Below are positions 8,131 to 17,472 of a stretch of 64,000 nt of DNA, in pieces. Below the pieces are notes generated by a model that searched no databases, was not told the DNA's origin, and was given only the letters and a program-made list of their open reading frames with translations. Source of the stretch: Ktedonobacteria bacterium (GTDB lineage: Bacteria > Chloroflexota > Ktedonobacteria > Ktedonobacterales > JACDGC01); NCBI GenBank assembly GCA_027459785.1, contig DAIDGU010000055.1, positions 1 to 64,000 of the forward strand, written 5' to 3'. The position numbers and the translations under genes were made by a program. Each line of letters starts with the position of its first letter. The stretch's first letter is position 1.

Positions 8131-8726
8131 GCTTGTGGCTCCCTCTCGCGCCACTCGCCGCTGGCCGTCGCGGCGGCGCGCAGCGCCTTCAGCGCGCGAT
8201 AGGCGATCTGTTTGGCGGCGGCGGGGGTCTTGCCCATCTGCTGGGCGATGGCGGCGTAATCGCAGTCCCGCGCGTAGCGCAGCACCAGCACGCGCTGATA
8301 GTCCAGCGGCAGCGTCGCCACGATCTGCCATAGCGCGGCGCGTTCTTCTTGTGCGATCAGGCCATCCAGCGCGGCGGGCGCGTCATCCGCTGGCTCGCGT
8401 CCCTCCGGCAGCGCGGCGAGATCCTGTGCATCGTGCTGGCGGCGGCGCTCGCGCACCACGTTCACCGCGATGCGCACCACCCACGCGGCGAAAGGCGTCC
8501 CCTGCCAGCGATAGCGCGGCAGCGCCTCCAGCGCGCGACGAAAGGCCTCCGCCGTCACATCCTGTGCTGCGGCATGGTCGCCCGTCTGGCGGAGCGCGCA
8601 GCGATAGACCGCCTCGATAGCGCGATCATACAGCGCGCCGAAGGCGGCGCGATCTGCCTGCGCCTGGCGCACCAATTCCGCCTCATCGGCGGCGCATGTC
8701 GTCACGGGCGTATCTGCTTTGACCAT
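8127..8726 (-). CDS. ECF-family RNA polymerase sigma factor
   Basis: A 199-residue extracytoplasmic-function sigma factor. Region 2 spans about residues 25-95 (YDRAIEAVYRCALRQTGD, PFAAWVVRIAVNVV) and region 4 about 130-185 (LPLDYQRVLVLRYARDCDY, IAQQMGKTPAAAKQIAYRA). The start at 8726 follows GGGAG. Its stop overlaps the next gene's start as ATGA, so it heads an operon with two alkyltransferases and an AlkA-like glycosylase. The inference is that it directs the response to alkylation damage in place of Ada's missing activator domain. No classical transmembrane anti-sigma gene is adjacent. Confidence 0.9.
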   Translation of the reverse strand: MVKADTPVTTCAADEAELVRQAQADRAAFGALYDRAIEAVYRCALRQTGDHAAAQDVTAEAFRRALEALPRYRWQGTPFAAWVVRIAVNVVRERRRQHDAQDLAALPEGREPADDAPAALDGLIAQEERAALWQIVATLPLDYQRVLVLRYARDCDYAAIAQQMGKTPAAAKQIAYRALKALRAAATASGEWREREPQA

Positions 8727-8811
8727 CTCACTCTCCCGTTCCCACGCGGGGCGTCTTTCCAGCGACGCTACTACATATATGCGCCACGGGGAGCGATGGT
8801 AACACGCCGCT

Positions 8812-9396
8812 TTATCCCATAATGTCGGTTTGCGCCTGGCGGATGCGCGCGTTGATGAAGGGCGCGAAGTGGTCGCGGTAGCGTTGCTGCACGTCGGGCA
8901 AGCGCCAGTCGTTGCCGGTGATGGTGTGGCGACAGACCGCCGCGCCGCATTGGCACGGCTGATCCAGCACCCAACCCGGTTCGATAGTCGTCAGGGCATA
9001 GTCCAGCGTCAGTTCCTCGCCTGCGGCGATGGCGCGACGGGCGATAATCGTCACTTCATCGGCCAGCCACAGATTCGCGTCACACGCGTGGTTGATTGAT
9101 CCTGCGATCTGATCGGGCGCTTGGACCAGATCGACCAGATGCAACCCTTCGCCGATCTGCGTCGCATTGAAACGTTCTACCGACACGACATATGCCTGGA
9201 ACTCCGCTTCCGTGAAGAGCGTGCCGCCCATGATGCTGACGATCTCGCCCGGTTGAAATGCCGCCCGCGCGAACATGCCGCCCCCCTGAATGTGTGAGGG
9301 GCGGATCGCAACGCGCGCATCGTACCACGTTGTGGGCCAATATGTTTTGTCTTTGGTCGCCTGTGTCATCTTTGCGGCCTTCGCGTCTTCGTCCAT
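8812..9396 (-). CDS. SET-domain protein
   Basis: A 194-residue protein with a compact SET lysine-methyltransferase-like fold: GGGMFARAAFQPGEIV near residue 40, SINHACDANLWL (the NHxCxPN-like knot motif), and ARRAIAAGEELTLDYAL, followed by a post-SET-like cysteine cluster CQCGAAVC. The target is unknown. The ATG at 9396 overlaps the aminotransferase stop as TAATG; an internal start at 9369 has a better AAGG site, and the first nine codons are Ala/Lys-rich, so the start is uncertain. It is cotranscribed with the aminotransferase. Confidence 0.8.
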   Translation of the reverse strand: MDEDAKAAKMTQATKDKTYWPTTWYDARVAIRPSHIQGGGMFARAAFQPGEIVSIMGGTLFTEAEFQAYVVSVERFNATQIGEGLHLVDLVQAPDQIAGSINHACDANLWLADEVTIIARRAIAAGEELTLDYALTTIEPGWVLDQPCQCGAAVCRHTITGNDWRLPDVQQRYRDHFAPFINARIRQAQTDIMG

Positions 9397-10598
9397 TAGC
9401 CGCGCCGCTGCTTGACGAAGCGTTCGATGCGCGTCAGCGCCTCCTCGATCTGCTCATAGGAGGTGCAATAGGCACAGCGGATGTGGCCCGCGCCCGCCGC
9501 GCCGAAAGCGTCGCCCGGCACCACGGCCACGTGTTCGGCCTGGATCAGTTGCTCGGTGAACTCGTCGGCGGTCAGGCCAGTGGAGGTGATGTCGGGGAAG
9601 GCATAGAACGCGCCGCGCGGCGCGTGGCACGTCAGCCCCATGCGGTTGAAGCCGTCCACCATCAGCGTGCGGCGACGGGTGTATTCCGCGACCATCGCCT
9701 GCACGTCGTCCTCGCCATGCTGCAACGCTTCCAGCGCCGCCGCCTGGGCGTCGGTCGGCGCGCACATGATGGCGTATTGGTGGACCTTGAGCATCGCTTC
9801 CAGGATGTGCGCGGGGGCGGCGGCGTAACCGATGCGCCAGCCGGTCATCGCGTAGGCTTTCGAGAAGCCGTTCAGCGTCACCGTGCGCGCCCACATGCCG
9901 GGCAGCGATGCGATGCTGATATGCTCCGTGCCATACACCAGCCGGCTATAGATCTCGTCGCTCAGCACCACCAGATCGTGCTCGTGCGCCAACGCGGCGA
10001 TGCCTTCAAGCTGAGGGCGCGAGATCACCGCGCCGGTCGGGTTATTCGGCGATCCGAGTAAGATCGCCTTGGTGCGCGGCGTCACCAGGGCGGCGTAGTC
10101 CGCCGCCAACGGCTCGAAGTCGTTCGCCGCGTGGGTCGGCACCGGCACCGGTACGCCGCCCGCGAAGATGATGCCCGCCTCATACGCCACATAGCCCGGA
10201 TCGGCCACCAGCACCTCGTCGCCCGGATCGACCAGCGCCCGCAGCGCGTCATCCAGCGCCTCGCTGACGCCGACCGTCGCCATGATCTCCGTCTTGGGAT
10301 CATACGTCAAGCCGTTGCGCGTCTGAAGCTCCTGGGCGATGGCCTGGCGCAACGCCAGCGTGCCGTAATTTGAGGTATAGTGCGTGTCGCCGGCGTTAAT
10401 CGACGCGATGGCCGCCTCACAGATGTGGCGCGGCGTCACGAAGTCCGGCTCGCCAACCCCCAGAGAGATCACATCCGGCATCGTCGCGGCGATATCAAAG
10501 AAGCGGCGGATGCCCGACGGCTTCACCCGCTGCACCCGCTGCGCCAATAACTCCCGGTGGGCCGCCTGCGTGGCGGGCCGATCCGATGTCGCGTCCAT
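9396..10598 (-). CDS. PLP-dependent class I/II aminotransferase
   Basis: A 400-residue fold-type I aminotransferase of the aspartate/aromatic group. Visible are the N-terminal SLGVGEPDF, SPNNPTGAV (Asn186), VLSDEIY (Asp214), the PLP lysine in NGFSKAYAMTGWRIGY (Lys247), and a C-terminal IRCAYCTSYEQIEEAL segment. Which amino donor it uses cannot be said. The start at 10598 follows AAAGG; the open frame further up to 10694 lacks support. Confidence 0.92.
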   Translation of the reverse strand: MDATSDRPATQAAHRELLAQRVQRVKPSGIRRFFDIAATMPDVISLGVGEPDFVTPRHICEAAIASINAGDTHYTSNYGTLALRQAIAQELQTRNGLTYDPKTEIMATVGVSEALDDALRALVDPGDEVLVADPGYVAYEAGIIFAGGVPVPVPTHAANDFEPLAADYAALVTPRTKAILLGSPNNPTGAVISRPQLEGIAALAHEHDLVVLSDEIYSRLVYGTEHISIASLPGMWARTVTLNGFSKAYAMTGWRIGYAAAPAHILEAMLKVHQYAIMCAPTDAQAAALEALQHGEDDVQAMVAEYTRRRTLMVDGFNRMGLTCHAPRGAFYAFPDITSTGLTADEFTEQLIQAEHVAVVPGDAFGAAGAGHIRCAYCTSYEQIEEALTRIERFVKQRRG

Positions 10599-10732
10599 CG
10601 TGCCAACCTTTCTGCGTGCATGAATGACTGTGTACCGCTTCGTTATAGCACGACAAAAGGGCAGGCCGCAACACGATGCCCAGCACGCCGACAATCACGG
10701 GACAGCGCTGGAAGTCGGACCCGTTACGCTAT

Positions 10733-10792
10733 CAGTCGGAAGACATTACGCTATCAGTCGGAGGACAGACATTCCTGTCTGTCCAGGTCTGC
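10733..10792. repeat. Repeat family A copy
   Basis: Two TTACGCTATCAGTCGGA units (the second leading into GGACAGACATTCCTGTCTGT and a final CC) make a perfect 9-bp-arm palindrome. The 10599-10827 interval has no other feature. Confidence 0.75.
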
Positions 10793-10827
10793 TCTGCTCA
10801 AGGTTTACCAGAAAAGGGTAGCAGATA

Positions 10828-12945
10828 TCAGTTGTAGCCTAACTCTTTGGCTTTCTGTATGGCCAATTGGCCTTCGATACGCCGCGTTGGATTCAGCCAA
10901 CCCGCCGAGGCTTGCAGGGCTTGGCCTTTCAACGACCAGGCTTCCCCATTCGAGGCATCCAGAGCAATGGCGCGGTCGAAGCAGGCAATGGCTTCATCAT
11001 AGCGTTGCAAGGTATTCAGGACACGACCTTTGTTCGTCCAGTTTTTCGCTTCTTGCGGCTTGATCTGCACGGCGTGGTCGAAGGCAATGAGCGCCTCGGC
11101 GTTCTGGTGCAGATTGACGAGGTAGAGCCAGCCTTTTAAGGTATAGGAAAAGACATCCTGCGGATTAATGCTGAGGGCGTGGTCATAGGCGGCCAGGGCT
11201 TCATCATAGCGTTTGAGATCCTCCAACGCGATGCCTTTGCTACGCCAGGCGAAGAGGTCGCGCGGGTTGATGGCGATGGCGTGGTCGCAGCAGGCGAGGG
11301 CATCGGCGGGGCGTTGCAGGTTATTGTAGGCGAAGGCTTTGTTCGTCCAGGCTTTCGCCAATTGCGGATCCAGGGTGAGCGCCTGCTCGAAGCATTCGAT
11401 GGCCGCATCATAGTGTTGCTGGCTGTTCAGCGTGAAGCCTTTCCCATTCCAGGCGCTGGTGTCGCGCGGATCAAGCGCCAGGGCGGCATCATAACAGGCA
11501 ATCGCCTCCGCATAGCGTTTGAGTTTGGTCAGTGCCTCCGCTTTATTGACCAATGTGGCTACGTCCTGGGCATCGAGGGCCAGCGCGCGATCATACGCGA
11601 CCAGCGCCTCCTCACAGCGGTCCAGACCGAAGAGCGCGTAGCCCTGCATCTCCCACGATCCGGCATCCTGCGCGTCAATGTCCAGCGCCTTGTTGATGGC
11701 GGTCAGGGCATCCTGAAAATGGCCGTTGTCGAGCAGGTACGCGCATTTGCAGCGATAGGAGCCGGCGTTGCGCGGATCGACCACCAGCGCCTGCTCGAAG
11801 CAGGCCATGACCTCCGCATAGGGCTTTTGCAGGTTGCTAAATGCCAAACCTTTATCGGCCCAGGCATCCCCATTCTGCGGATCGAGCGCGATAGCTTGAT
11901 CATAGCAGGTGATCGCCTCCGCATAACGCTTCAAGCTGCTGAGCAATTGCGCTTTGCCGATCCTTACATACGCTTCTTGCGGTTCGAGTTCGATGGCGGT
12001 GGCATAGCAGACGAACGCTTCATCAAACCGTTGCAACAGACGCAAGGTGAAGCCTTTGTTGGCCCAGGTGGAGGCGTCGTGGCCATCTAGGGCGATTGCC
12101 CGATCATAGCAACTGAGCGCGTCATCATACCGCTTCATACCCATGAGTGCGAGACCCTTGTTGATCCAGGGAAACGTATACTGGGGGTCGATCTCAATCG
12201 CGCGGTCATAGCACGTGAGCGCTTCATCCACCCGCTTACTAACCCGCAGCGCGCTCCCTTTGTAATTCCAGCCAATCGCATTGCGCGGATTGAGGCGAAT
12301 GGCTTCCTCGCTGGCGCTGAGCGCCTCCGGCACCTTGTTCAGATAGATCAAAGCACGCGCTTTGTTGCTCCACGCGAACGAGTTGAGCGGCGCGATCATC
12401 ACCGCCGTCTCGAAGACCGCCAGCGCCTCCTGGTTACGTTTTTGCGCCAGTAACGCGGTGCCACGTTCCAGAAGATGGTCGATGGTGAACGCGCCCGGCG
12501 GTGGAGGCGACATATCCCCCGGCGCGGCAAGCGCCAGTAGCGCCAGCGTATGCTTGATCGCTTCCGCCGATGGCAGGGCCGTGCAGCCGCCATTTTCGAT
12601 GCGCTTGAAATCGGCCAGGAACAGCCAAATGTCCTCTTCGGGCGTATCGTGCGCCAGCACTGGCAGGATGATGCGCGATCGCTCGGTGTCACGCCGATAC
12701 AGATTATACGCCCAGGTACATTCATCTTTGACCCAGCGGGATTGTAGCGCCGCCGGCGAGAGAACCACGATGAAGATGAGGCGACGTCGTAACTCCGTCT
12801 CAATCGTCTGCGTCAACTCCGCCGCGCCGAGATCCTGCTCATCATACCAGACATCCGCCCCGGCCTGGGTGAGAGCCGCGACTAACTCCTGGCAAAACGC
12901 ATTATCCGTATGCCGGTGACTCACAAAGATCTTGGTATCTGCCAT
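10828..12945 (-). CDS. TIR-domain protein with tandem TPR repeats
   Basis: A 705-residue protein. Residues 1-135 form a TIR domain: KIFVSHRHTDNAFCQELV, ADVWYDEQDL, and LSPAALQSRWVKDECTWAY, where Glu75 sits at the position of the NADase catalytic glutamate of enzymatic TIR domains. Residues about 165-690 are some fifteen 34-residue TPR units of the type AWxNKGxxLxxLxRYDEAIxCYDxAI. The ATG at 12945 follows GGGGGAGAG; the frame is open to 13041 without support. Bacterial TIR proteins are often immune or signalling NAD-cleaving enzymes, but no companion (cyclic nucleotide synthase, Argonaute, SLOG effector) is adjacent, so the role is open. Confidence 0.88.
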   Translation of the reverse strand: MADTKIFVSHRHTDNAFCQELVAALTQAGADVWYDEQDLGAAELTQTIETELRRRLIFIVVLSPAALQSRWVKDECTWAYNLYRRDTERSRIILPVLAHDTPEEDIWLFLADFKRIENGGCTALPSAEAIKHTLALLALAAPGDMSPPPPGAFTIDHLLERGTALLAQKRNQEALAVFETAVMIAPLNSFAWSNKARALIYLNKVPEALSASEEAIRLNPRNAIGWNYKGSALRVSKRVDEALTCYDRAIEIDPQYTFPWINKGLALMGMKRYDDALSCYDRAIALDGHDASTWANKGFTLRLLQRFDEAFVCYATAIELEPQEAYVRIGKAQLLSSLKRYAEAITCYDQAIALDPQNGDAWADKGLAFSNLQKPYAEVMACFEQALVVDPRNAGSYRCKCAYLLDNGHFQDALTAINKALDIDAQDAGSWEMQGYALFGLDRCEEALVAYDRALALDAQDVATLVNKAEALTKLKRYAEAIACYDAALALDPRDTSAWNGKGFTLNSQQHYDAAIECFEQALTLDPQLAKAWTNKAFAYNNLQRPADALACCDHAIAINPRDLFAWRSKGIALEDLKRYDEALAAYDHALSINPQDVFSYTLKGWLYLVNLHQNAEALIAFDHAVQIKPQEAKNWTNKGRVLNTLQRYDEAIACFDRAIALDASNGEAWSLKGQALQASAGWLNPTRRIEGQLAIQKAKELGYN

Positions 12946-13140
12946 GCTGGCTCTCCCCCTGTTGCCACGCGGCGACCGACCGAACCTCACAGGAAGCGTG
13001 TGGTTGAGGGTTGCACGTCGCTCGTACATCCTCACTAGCATCTTTCAAAGCTTCAACAGTTTTAACTGAGGTATGGTCAACTCTTTCTCGCAATTTCCGT
13101 TGGCTACGCTGAGATAAACTATATGGGGCAGCCCTCTATC

Positions 13141-13240
13141 TTGTCAAGTTAGCCCAGCGCGGCGTGCTAAAACCTGGCGATCCTGCGCGGTATGGGCCAG
13201 GCGGGATAGCTGGGCTACGATCTTCCCAGGTGACTTGTCA
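13141..13240. other. Nested inverted repeats in divergent promoter region
   Basis: The 12946-13314 gap lies between divergently transcribed genes. It contains TAGCCCAGC (13150-13158) paired with GCTGGGCTA (13209-13217) and, nested inside, CCTGGC (13173-13178) with GCCAGG (13196-13201). This could fold as a two-stem RNA or cruciform. No promoter hexamers could be fixed with confidence. Confidence 0.4.
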
Positions 13241-13314
13241 AACTGATGCATGTCGGGTACAATGCAGGCCGAACGTGAAACGAACGGACAGGGGTGCGCG
13301 AAGGGAGGGCGGGC

Positions 13315-15615
13315 ATGACGGCGCAGGGCAAGCCGGTGGTCGTGTTGGAATTGGCGCAGCCAGTGGTGGCCGCGCTGGCGCTGGAACCTGTGCGCCACGA
13401 CGCCGCGCGGGAGCCGCGCGAGCGTCGCGGCACAATTGGTGATGCCCAGTTTCATCTGCGCGCCGCACGACCCACCCTCACTTTCCCCGCGCCGGATCGC
13501 GCCCGCCTGGGCCTGGCCATCGAGGGCGGCGTGCTGTTACCGACGGGGCGCATCCTCTCGCTGGATGCCTTCGTGACGGCGACCGCGCCGGTGGAACTGG
13601 ACCGCACAGCCGCCGGCTGGCAGCCCCGCTTGCCCTTGACCACGCTGGAACTGGGTGAGGTGCGGCTGAGCTATGCGGGGCGCGATCTGCCACCGGATGA
13701 CCAACGCGCCTTTCAGGATCTGCCTGCCGAGGCTGACCTCGCGCCCCTGCGCGCGGCGCTGGCCGACGAGATTCGCGCGCTCTGCGCGGAACTTCCGGCG
13801 CTGCCGCTCGCGCCGCCCTTCGCCGCCCCCGACCTGACGATGCAGGCGCACATCCTGCCCGAAGAGCGCGGCGCGGCCCTGGCCTTGGTGGCCACGCCAG
13901 ATGATGCCGCCACCGCCGATTGGCCCATGGTTACACGCTCACCCCAGACGGCGGCACTCCTGATCAATGGCGACGCCTTCACCGCCGCGTTCGCCCAGGT
14001 CGTGGCGGAAGCGATCCCGCACCTGATCGCGCCGGAACTGGGGCTGACTGCGCTTAACGGCACGTGTGCGCAAGATCGCCTATGGTTCGCCGCGCAGGCA
14101 CGCTGGCGTGACGCCGGTCAGGATGACGCCGAGCAGGGCAATGCCGAGCAGGACGACACGCGGATCGACGCGACCATCGAGGCGCTGGTGCAATGGGAAG
14201 ACGATCATCTGCGCCTGGAAGTCGAGCGCGTGGTGCTCGAAAGCCCCCCCGGCGGCGAGGCCGCCGCGCAGGCATTGGGCAAGGCGCTGGCCGCGGACAT
14301 CTTCTGCGACCGGCTGGCGGACCTCACCGAGCAAGCCTTGCGCGCTGCACTCGCGCCGGCGTTCAGTCCGGCGCAGGCCGGCTTCTCCTGGCGTTGGTCG
14401 GCCCCGGAAGGCAGCGCGCTGGCCGATTTCGTCTTCACCGCCGCTCAGGTGCGAGTGACCGATGGCTATCTCGCGCTGCTCGGCACGATCCCATTGCCCG
14501 CCGTTGGCGCGCTGCAAGACGACCTGCCGGAGTTCGATCTGCGCATCGCGGGGGCGCCGGAGCCGTTGGACGCAGGGCCGGCGACGCTGGTGCAAGTGAA
14601 CGCCACCAATCTGCGCAATGCCACGCCCCCCTGTGATTATGCCTGGTGGAACGCCACCACCGGCGCGGCCCTGGCGCAGCATGCGCCCGCGCTGGCAGTT
14701 ATCTTGCACGCGACTGAGGATGATCCTGCGGATACGCTGCCGCACGATTTTGCTGGCGTCGCCAGCACTGCCGACCACGTAACCCTGCGCGCCGCGCTGA
14801 TCAACGCGCTGGGGCGCGTGGCGCAAGCCGCCATCGAAGTGGATTTGGAGGCGCTGACGCGCCCTGTCGCCGAAGTGCCGCTCGCGCCCGTCGCCTTTGC
14901 GGCGTCCGCCGTCACCGCGCCGACCGGCGCGCAGACACGCCTCGGCACGGCGTATCAGCCGACGGTGCGCGCGGTGGAAGCACGCTCATCGCTGCTGGGG
15001 ATGTTGGCCGGCGCGCTGGCCGTCTTTGCGATCATCTCGACGCTGGCCGCGTTCCTGTTGACCAATGCGGCGACGCCGCGTTCGACCACGACCACCGCGC
15101 TGCAACGTACGGCCACGGCGACAACGAACGTGCAGGTTACGCCGCTGGTGCCGACCTCCACGCCGCGCCCCCAACCCACGCACAAGCCGGCTCCGACGAC
15201 CACGCCCGAAGCCTTCGGCCAATTCGCCGTCACGCCGCATCCCTTGAATATCACGTGTCCCGCGCCAGCCGCCAGCCCAACGCCCGCGCCGAGCGCCACC
15301 GGCACCCTCGCGCCTACTGCCACGCCCGCGCCCACTGCCACGCCCACCGCGAGTACGCTGACCTTGACGAACGCGGGCAATGCGCGCGTAGACTGGCAGG
15401 CGGTGACGTATATATCGTCGAGCGCCGGCACCACGCAGCAAGCCTGGGCCGTCCTCACGCCCTCCGCTGGCGTCCTGGCCCCCGGCGCGTCGGTCGCCAT
15501 CGCCGTCATGCCGGCTCCCACGTTTTGTACCAGCACGGTCGGCACCTTCACGATCCAGTTCACCGCGACAGCGGGGCTGGCCGTGCCGCTCAACGTGTCG
15601 GTGACACATTCCTGA
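13315..15615 (+). CDS. Unrecognised membrane-anchored protein with extracytoplasmic BACON/Ig-like end
   Basis: A 766-residue protein starting at an ATG preceded by GGGAGG. Residues 1-555 form an unrecognised region with no signal peptide. One transmembrane helix follows at about 560-583 (LLGMLAGALAVFAIISTLAA), then a Thr/Pro linker of about 100 residues, then a C-terminal domain of about 85 residues (TLTLTNAGNARVDWQAV, LTPSAGVLAPGASVAI) that reads like a BACON/Ig-type beta-sandwich. By the lack of an N-terminal signal and the linker character, the large part should be cytoplasmic and the beta-sandwich outside. Two cysteines (ITCPAP, TFCTST) could bridge the outer domain. It is divergent from the TIR-TPR gene. 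Confidence 0.75.
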   Translation: MTAQGKPVVVLELAQPVVAALALEPVRHDAAREPRERRGTIGDAQFHLRAARPTLTFPAPDRARLGLAIEGGVLLPTGRILSLDAFVTATAPVELDRTAAGWQPRLPLTTLELGEVRLSYAGRDLPPDDQRAFQDLPAEADLAPLRAALADEIRALCAELPALPLAPPFAAPDLTMQAHILPEERGAALALVATPDDAATADWPMVTRSPQTAALLINGDAFTAAFAQVVAEAIPHLIAPELGLTALNGTCAQDRLWFAAQARWRDAGQDDAEQGNAEQDDTRIDATIEALVQWEDDHLRLEVERVVLESPPGGEAAAQALGKALAADIFCDRLADLTEQALRAALAPAFSPAQAGFSWRWSAPEGSALADFVFTAAQVRVTDGYLALLGTIPLPAVGALQDDLPEFDLRIAGAPEPLDAGPATLVQVNATNLRNATPPCDYAWWNATTGAALAQHAPALAVILHATEDDPADTLPHDFAGVASTADHVTLRAALINALGRVAQAAIEVDLEALTRPVAEVPLAPVAFAASAVTAPTGAQTRLGTAYQPTVRAVEARSSLLGMLAGALAVFAIISTLAAFLLTNAATPRSTTTTALQRTATATTNVQVTPLVPTSTPRPQPTHKPAPTTTPEAFGQFAVTPHPLNITCPAPAASPTPAPSATGTLAPTATPAPTATPTASTLTLTNAGNARVDWQAVTYISSSAGTTQQAWAVLTPSAGVLAPGASVAIAVMPAPTFCTSTVGTFTIQFTATAGLAVPLNVSVTHS

Positions 15616-15654
15616 ATACTCCCAGAGGATGGATTTTCCTTGAATATCTGCTAG

Positions 15655-15812
15655 AAGGCGGCCATGCCTGTTCGCCGGGTGACAGACAGGAATGGCTGTC
15701 CTCCAGGGGGGGGAGCGAGACAGACAGGAATGGCTGTCCTCCAGGGGGGGAGCGAGACAGACAGGAATGGCTGTCCTCCGGGGGGACGTGGGGCGGCCAT
15801 GCCTGTCCGCCA
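15655..15812. repeat. Repeat family A array
   Basis: Four to five copies in the GACAGACAGGAATGGCTGTC orientation, about 37-38 bp apart, separated by CTCCAGGGGGG-type linkers. The 15616-15822 gap contains only these. Confidence 0.8.
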
Positions 15813-15822
15813 ATCCTCAATC

Positions 15823-17472
15823 CTATGAAGCTTCGGGCAGCGTGACGCGCTCATAGCCCAGCGGACGCGCCGGTGCCGGCTCCGCCCCGGCGGCGGGCGG
15901 GGGCAACGCCGGCGGCGGTGCCACGCGGATGATCGGCAGCGGGAAGGGCGCGTCGCCCCGGCGAACGCGATGGCCGGCGAGCAGCGTCGCATAGACCACC
16001 AGCGCCACGAAGGAGATGATCGTCAGCGGTTCCGGCTGGGCGAAGGGCCAGCGCGCCGTCACGCCCGTCACCTGCGCCAGCAATACGTTGAAACCGGCCA
16101 GCGCCAATGCGAAGATCCACAGTGTCAGCAGCCCGACCAAGCCGATCAGTTCCATGAAGCGCAGGGTGTTTTCCGTGACATGCCGCTGGAAGACCAGCAG
16201 GCCCGCCGCCAACGCCGCGCCCAGGCCCGCCACCAACAGCCCCACCAGCGCGAACAGCACATCCGCCGTCAGGCTCACCCAGTCGTGATGCACCAAACTG
16301 TACGGGTCGCAGGCCAGGGCTGGATTAGTGCCATGCAGGCAGCTAAGGCCATGCAGGTACAGTTGCGTGAAGTGCGCCGACACTGCCAGCCCGACGACCG
16401 CCGCCAGCACCAGGAACGGCCACAGCAGCGTCCGTAGCGCCAGCCAGGCTCCCGTCGCCGTCTGCGCGCCCTGCCGGCTGACGGCAGTCAGCAGCGTATC
16501 GATCACGGTTTCCACCACACCCTCGGTGCCTTTTTCGGTGCCGGTCTCGTCACCGACCTCCTCAATGGGGTGCGGCAACACGGGACGATCGACCGCGTTG
16601 AGCGCGGCCAGGCCGTGCGTCAGCGCCGTTAGCGCCAGCACCAACAAGCCCAGCGAGAGGTACAAAAACATCTGATTGCGGTCCACCAGGGGACAATTCG
16701 TGGCGCAGGTCGCCGCGCTGATGGCGGGCGGCGCGGCGAGGTCGCGCGTGTTGATGAAGCTGATGATGCGCCCCATCACCTGCGGCTGAAAGACGCCCCA
16801 CAAGATCGCCGCCAGCGCGCCACCGGCGATGAGATCGCCGGCCATCACTTCGGCGAGGCTCGGCGTCACCACTGGCACGGATCGCTGGCTGCCCCGCCGG
16901 ATCATCACCTGCGGCGTACACGCGCCGCCACGGGCGCAACGTACCCAGCGCCGGAGGCTGTCCGCCCAAAAGATGCCCAGGATGCCGTAGTTGATCACGG
17001 CGAGGACGGTATTTTGGGGGAAGGCGATATGGATGTTGAGCGCCTGGAAGATGGTGATCCCGTTCGAGCTGATGCCCTCGAATTGATTGCGCAGATAATA
17101 GCCGACGATAACCAACACCATCGCAATTCCCGTCATCGCCAGCATCTGCCGGCGCTGCCGCCGCATCGTAGCATCGCGGAAAATCGCCGCCTGGAAGACG
17201 AGCAAAAGCGCGCAGAGCCAGAAGAAGAGCAGCCACGGTTCGTGGAACAGCCATTCTAAGAAATTAGGGTAGCCCGCGCTGCCGTTCACCGTTGGCTTCA
17301 GCGACGCATAGCCCTGGAAACCGGCCAGCACGAAGGCCAGCACGCCGCTCAGCCCCAGCGCCACCACCAGTCCCGGCGGATATTGCACGAGGAAGGTATG
17401 CTGTTTCTCGTCATAGAGATCGGTCACAGCGGGCCGCATATTCGGCAACCGCTCGTTTGGATGCAACGCCAT
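15823..17472 (-). CDS. Multi-pass membrane protein of unknown function
   Basis: A 549-residue integral membrane protein with about ten predicted helices, for example VVALGLSGVLAFVLAGF, WLLFFWLCALLLVF, GIAMVLVIVGYYL, LYLSLGLLVLALTALTHGL, and LIGLVGLLTLWIFALALAGF. The N-terminal about 30 residues and the Pro-rich C-terminal tail (PPPALPPPAAGAEPAPA) are soluble. An Asp/Glu/Thr-rich loop lies near residue 305. No transporter or enzyme motif was recognised. The start at 17472 follows AGGGG. Confidence 0.8.
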   Translation of the reverse strand: MALHPNERLPNMRPAVTDLYDEKQHTFLVQYPPGLVVALGLSGVLAFVLAGFQGYASLKPTVNGSAGYPNFLEWLFHEPWLLFFWLCALLLVFQAAIFRDATMRRQRRQMLAMTGIAMVLVIVGYYLRNQFEGISSNGITIFQALNIHIAFPQNTVLAVINYGILGIFWADSLRRWVRCARGGACTPQVMIRRGSQRSVPVVTPSLAEVMAGDLIAGGALAAILWGVFQPQVMGRIISFINTRDLAAPPAISAATCATNCPLVDRNQMFLYLSLGLLVLALTALTHGLAALNAVDRPVLPHPIEEVGDETGTEKGTEGVVETVIDTLLTAVSRQGAQTATGAWLALRTLLWPFLVLAAVVGLAVSAHFTQLYLHGLSCLHGTNPALACDPYSLVHHDWVSLTADVLFALVGLLVAGLGAALAAGLLVFQRHVTENTLRFMELIGLVGLLTLWIFALALAGFNVLLAQVTGVTARWPFAQPEPLTIISFVALVVYATLLAGHRVRRGDAPFPLPIIRVAPPPALPPPAAGAEPAPARPLGYERVTLPEAS

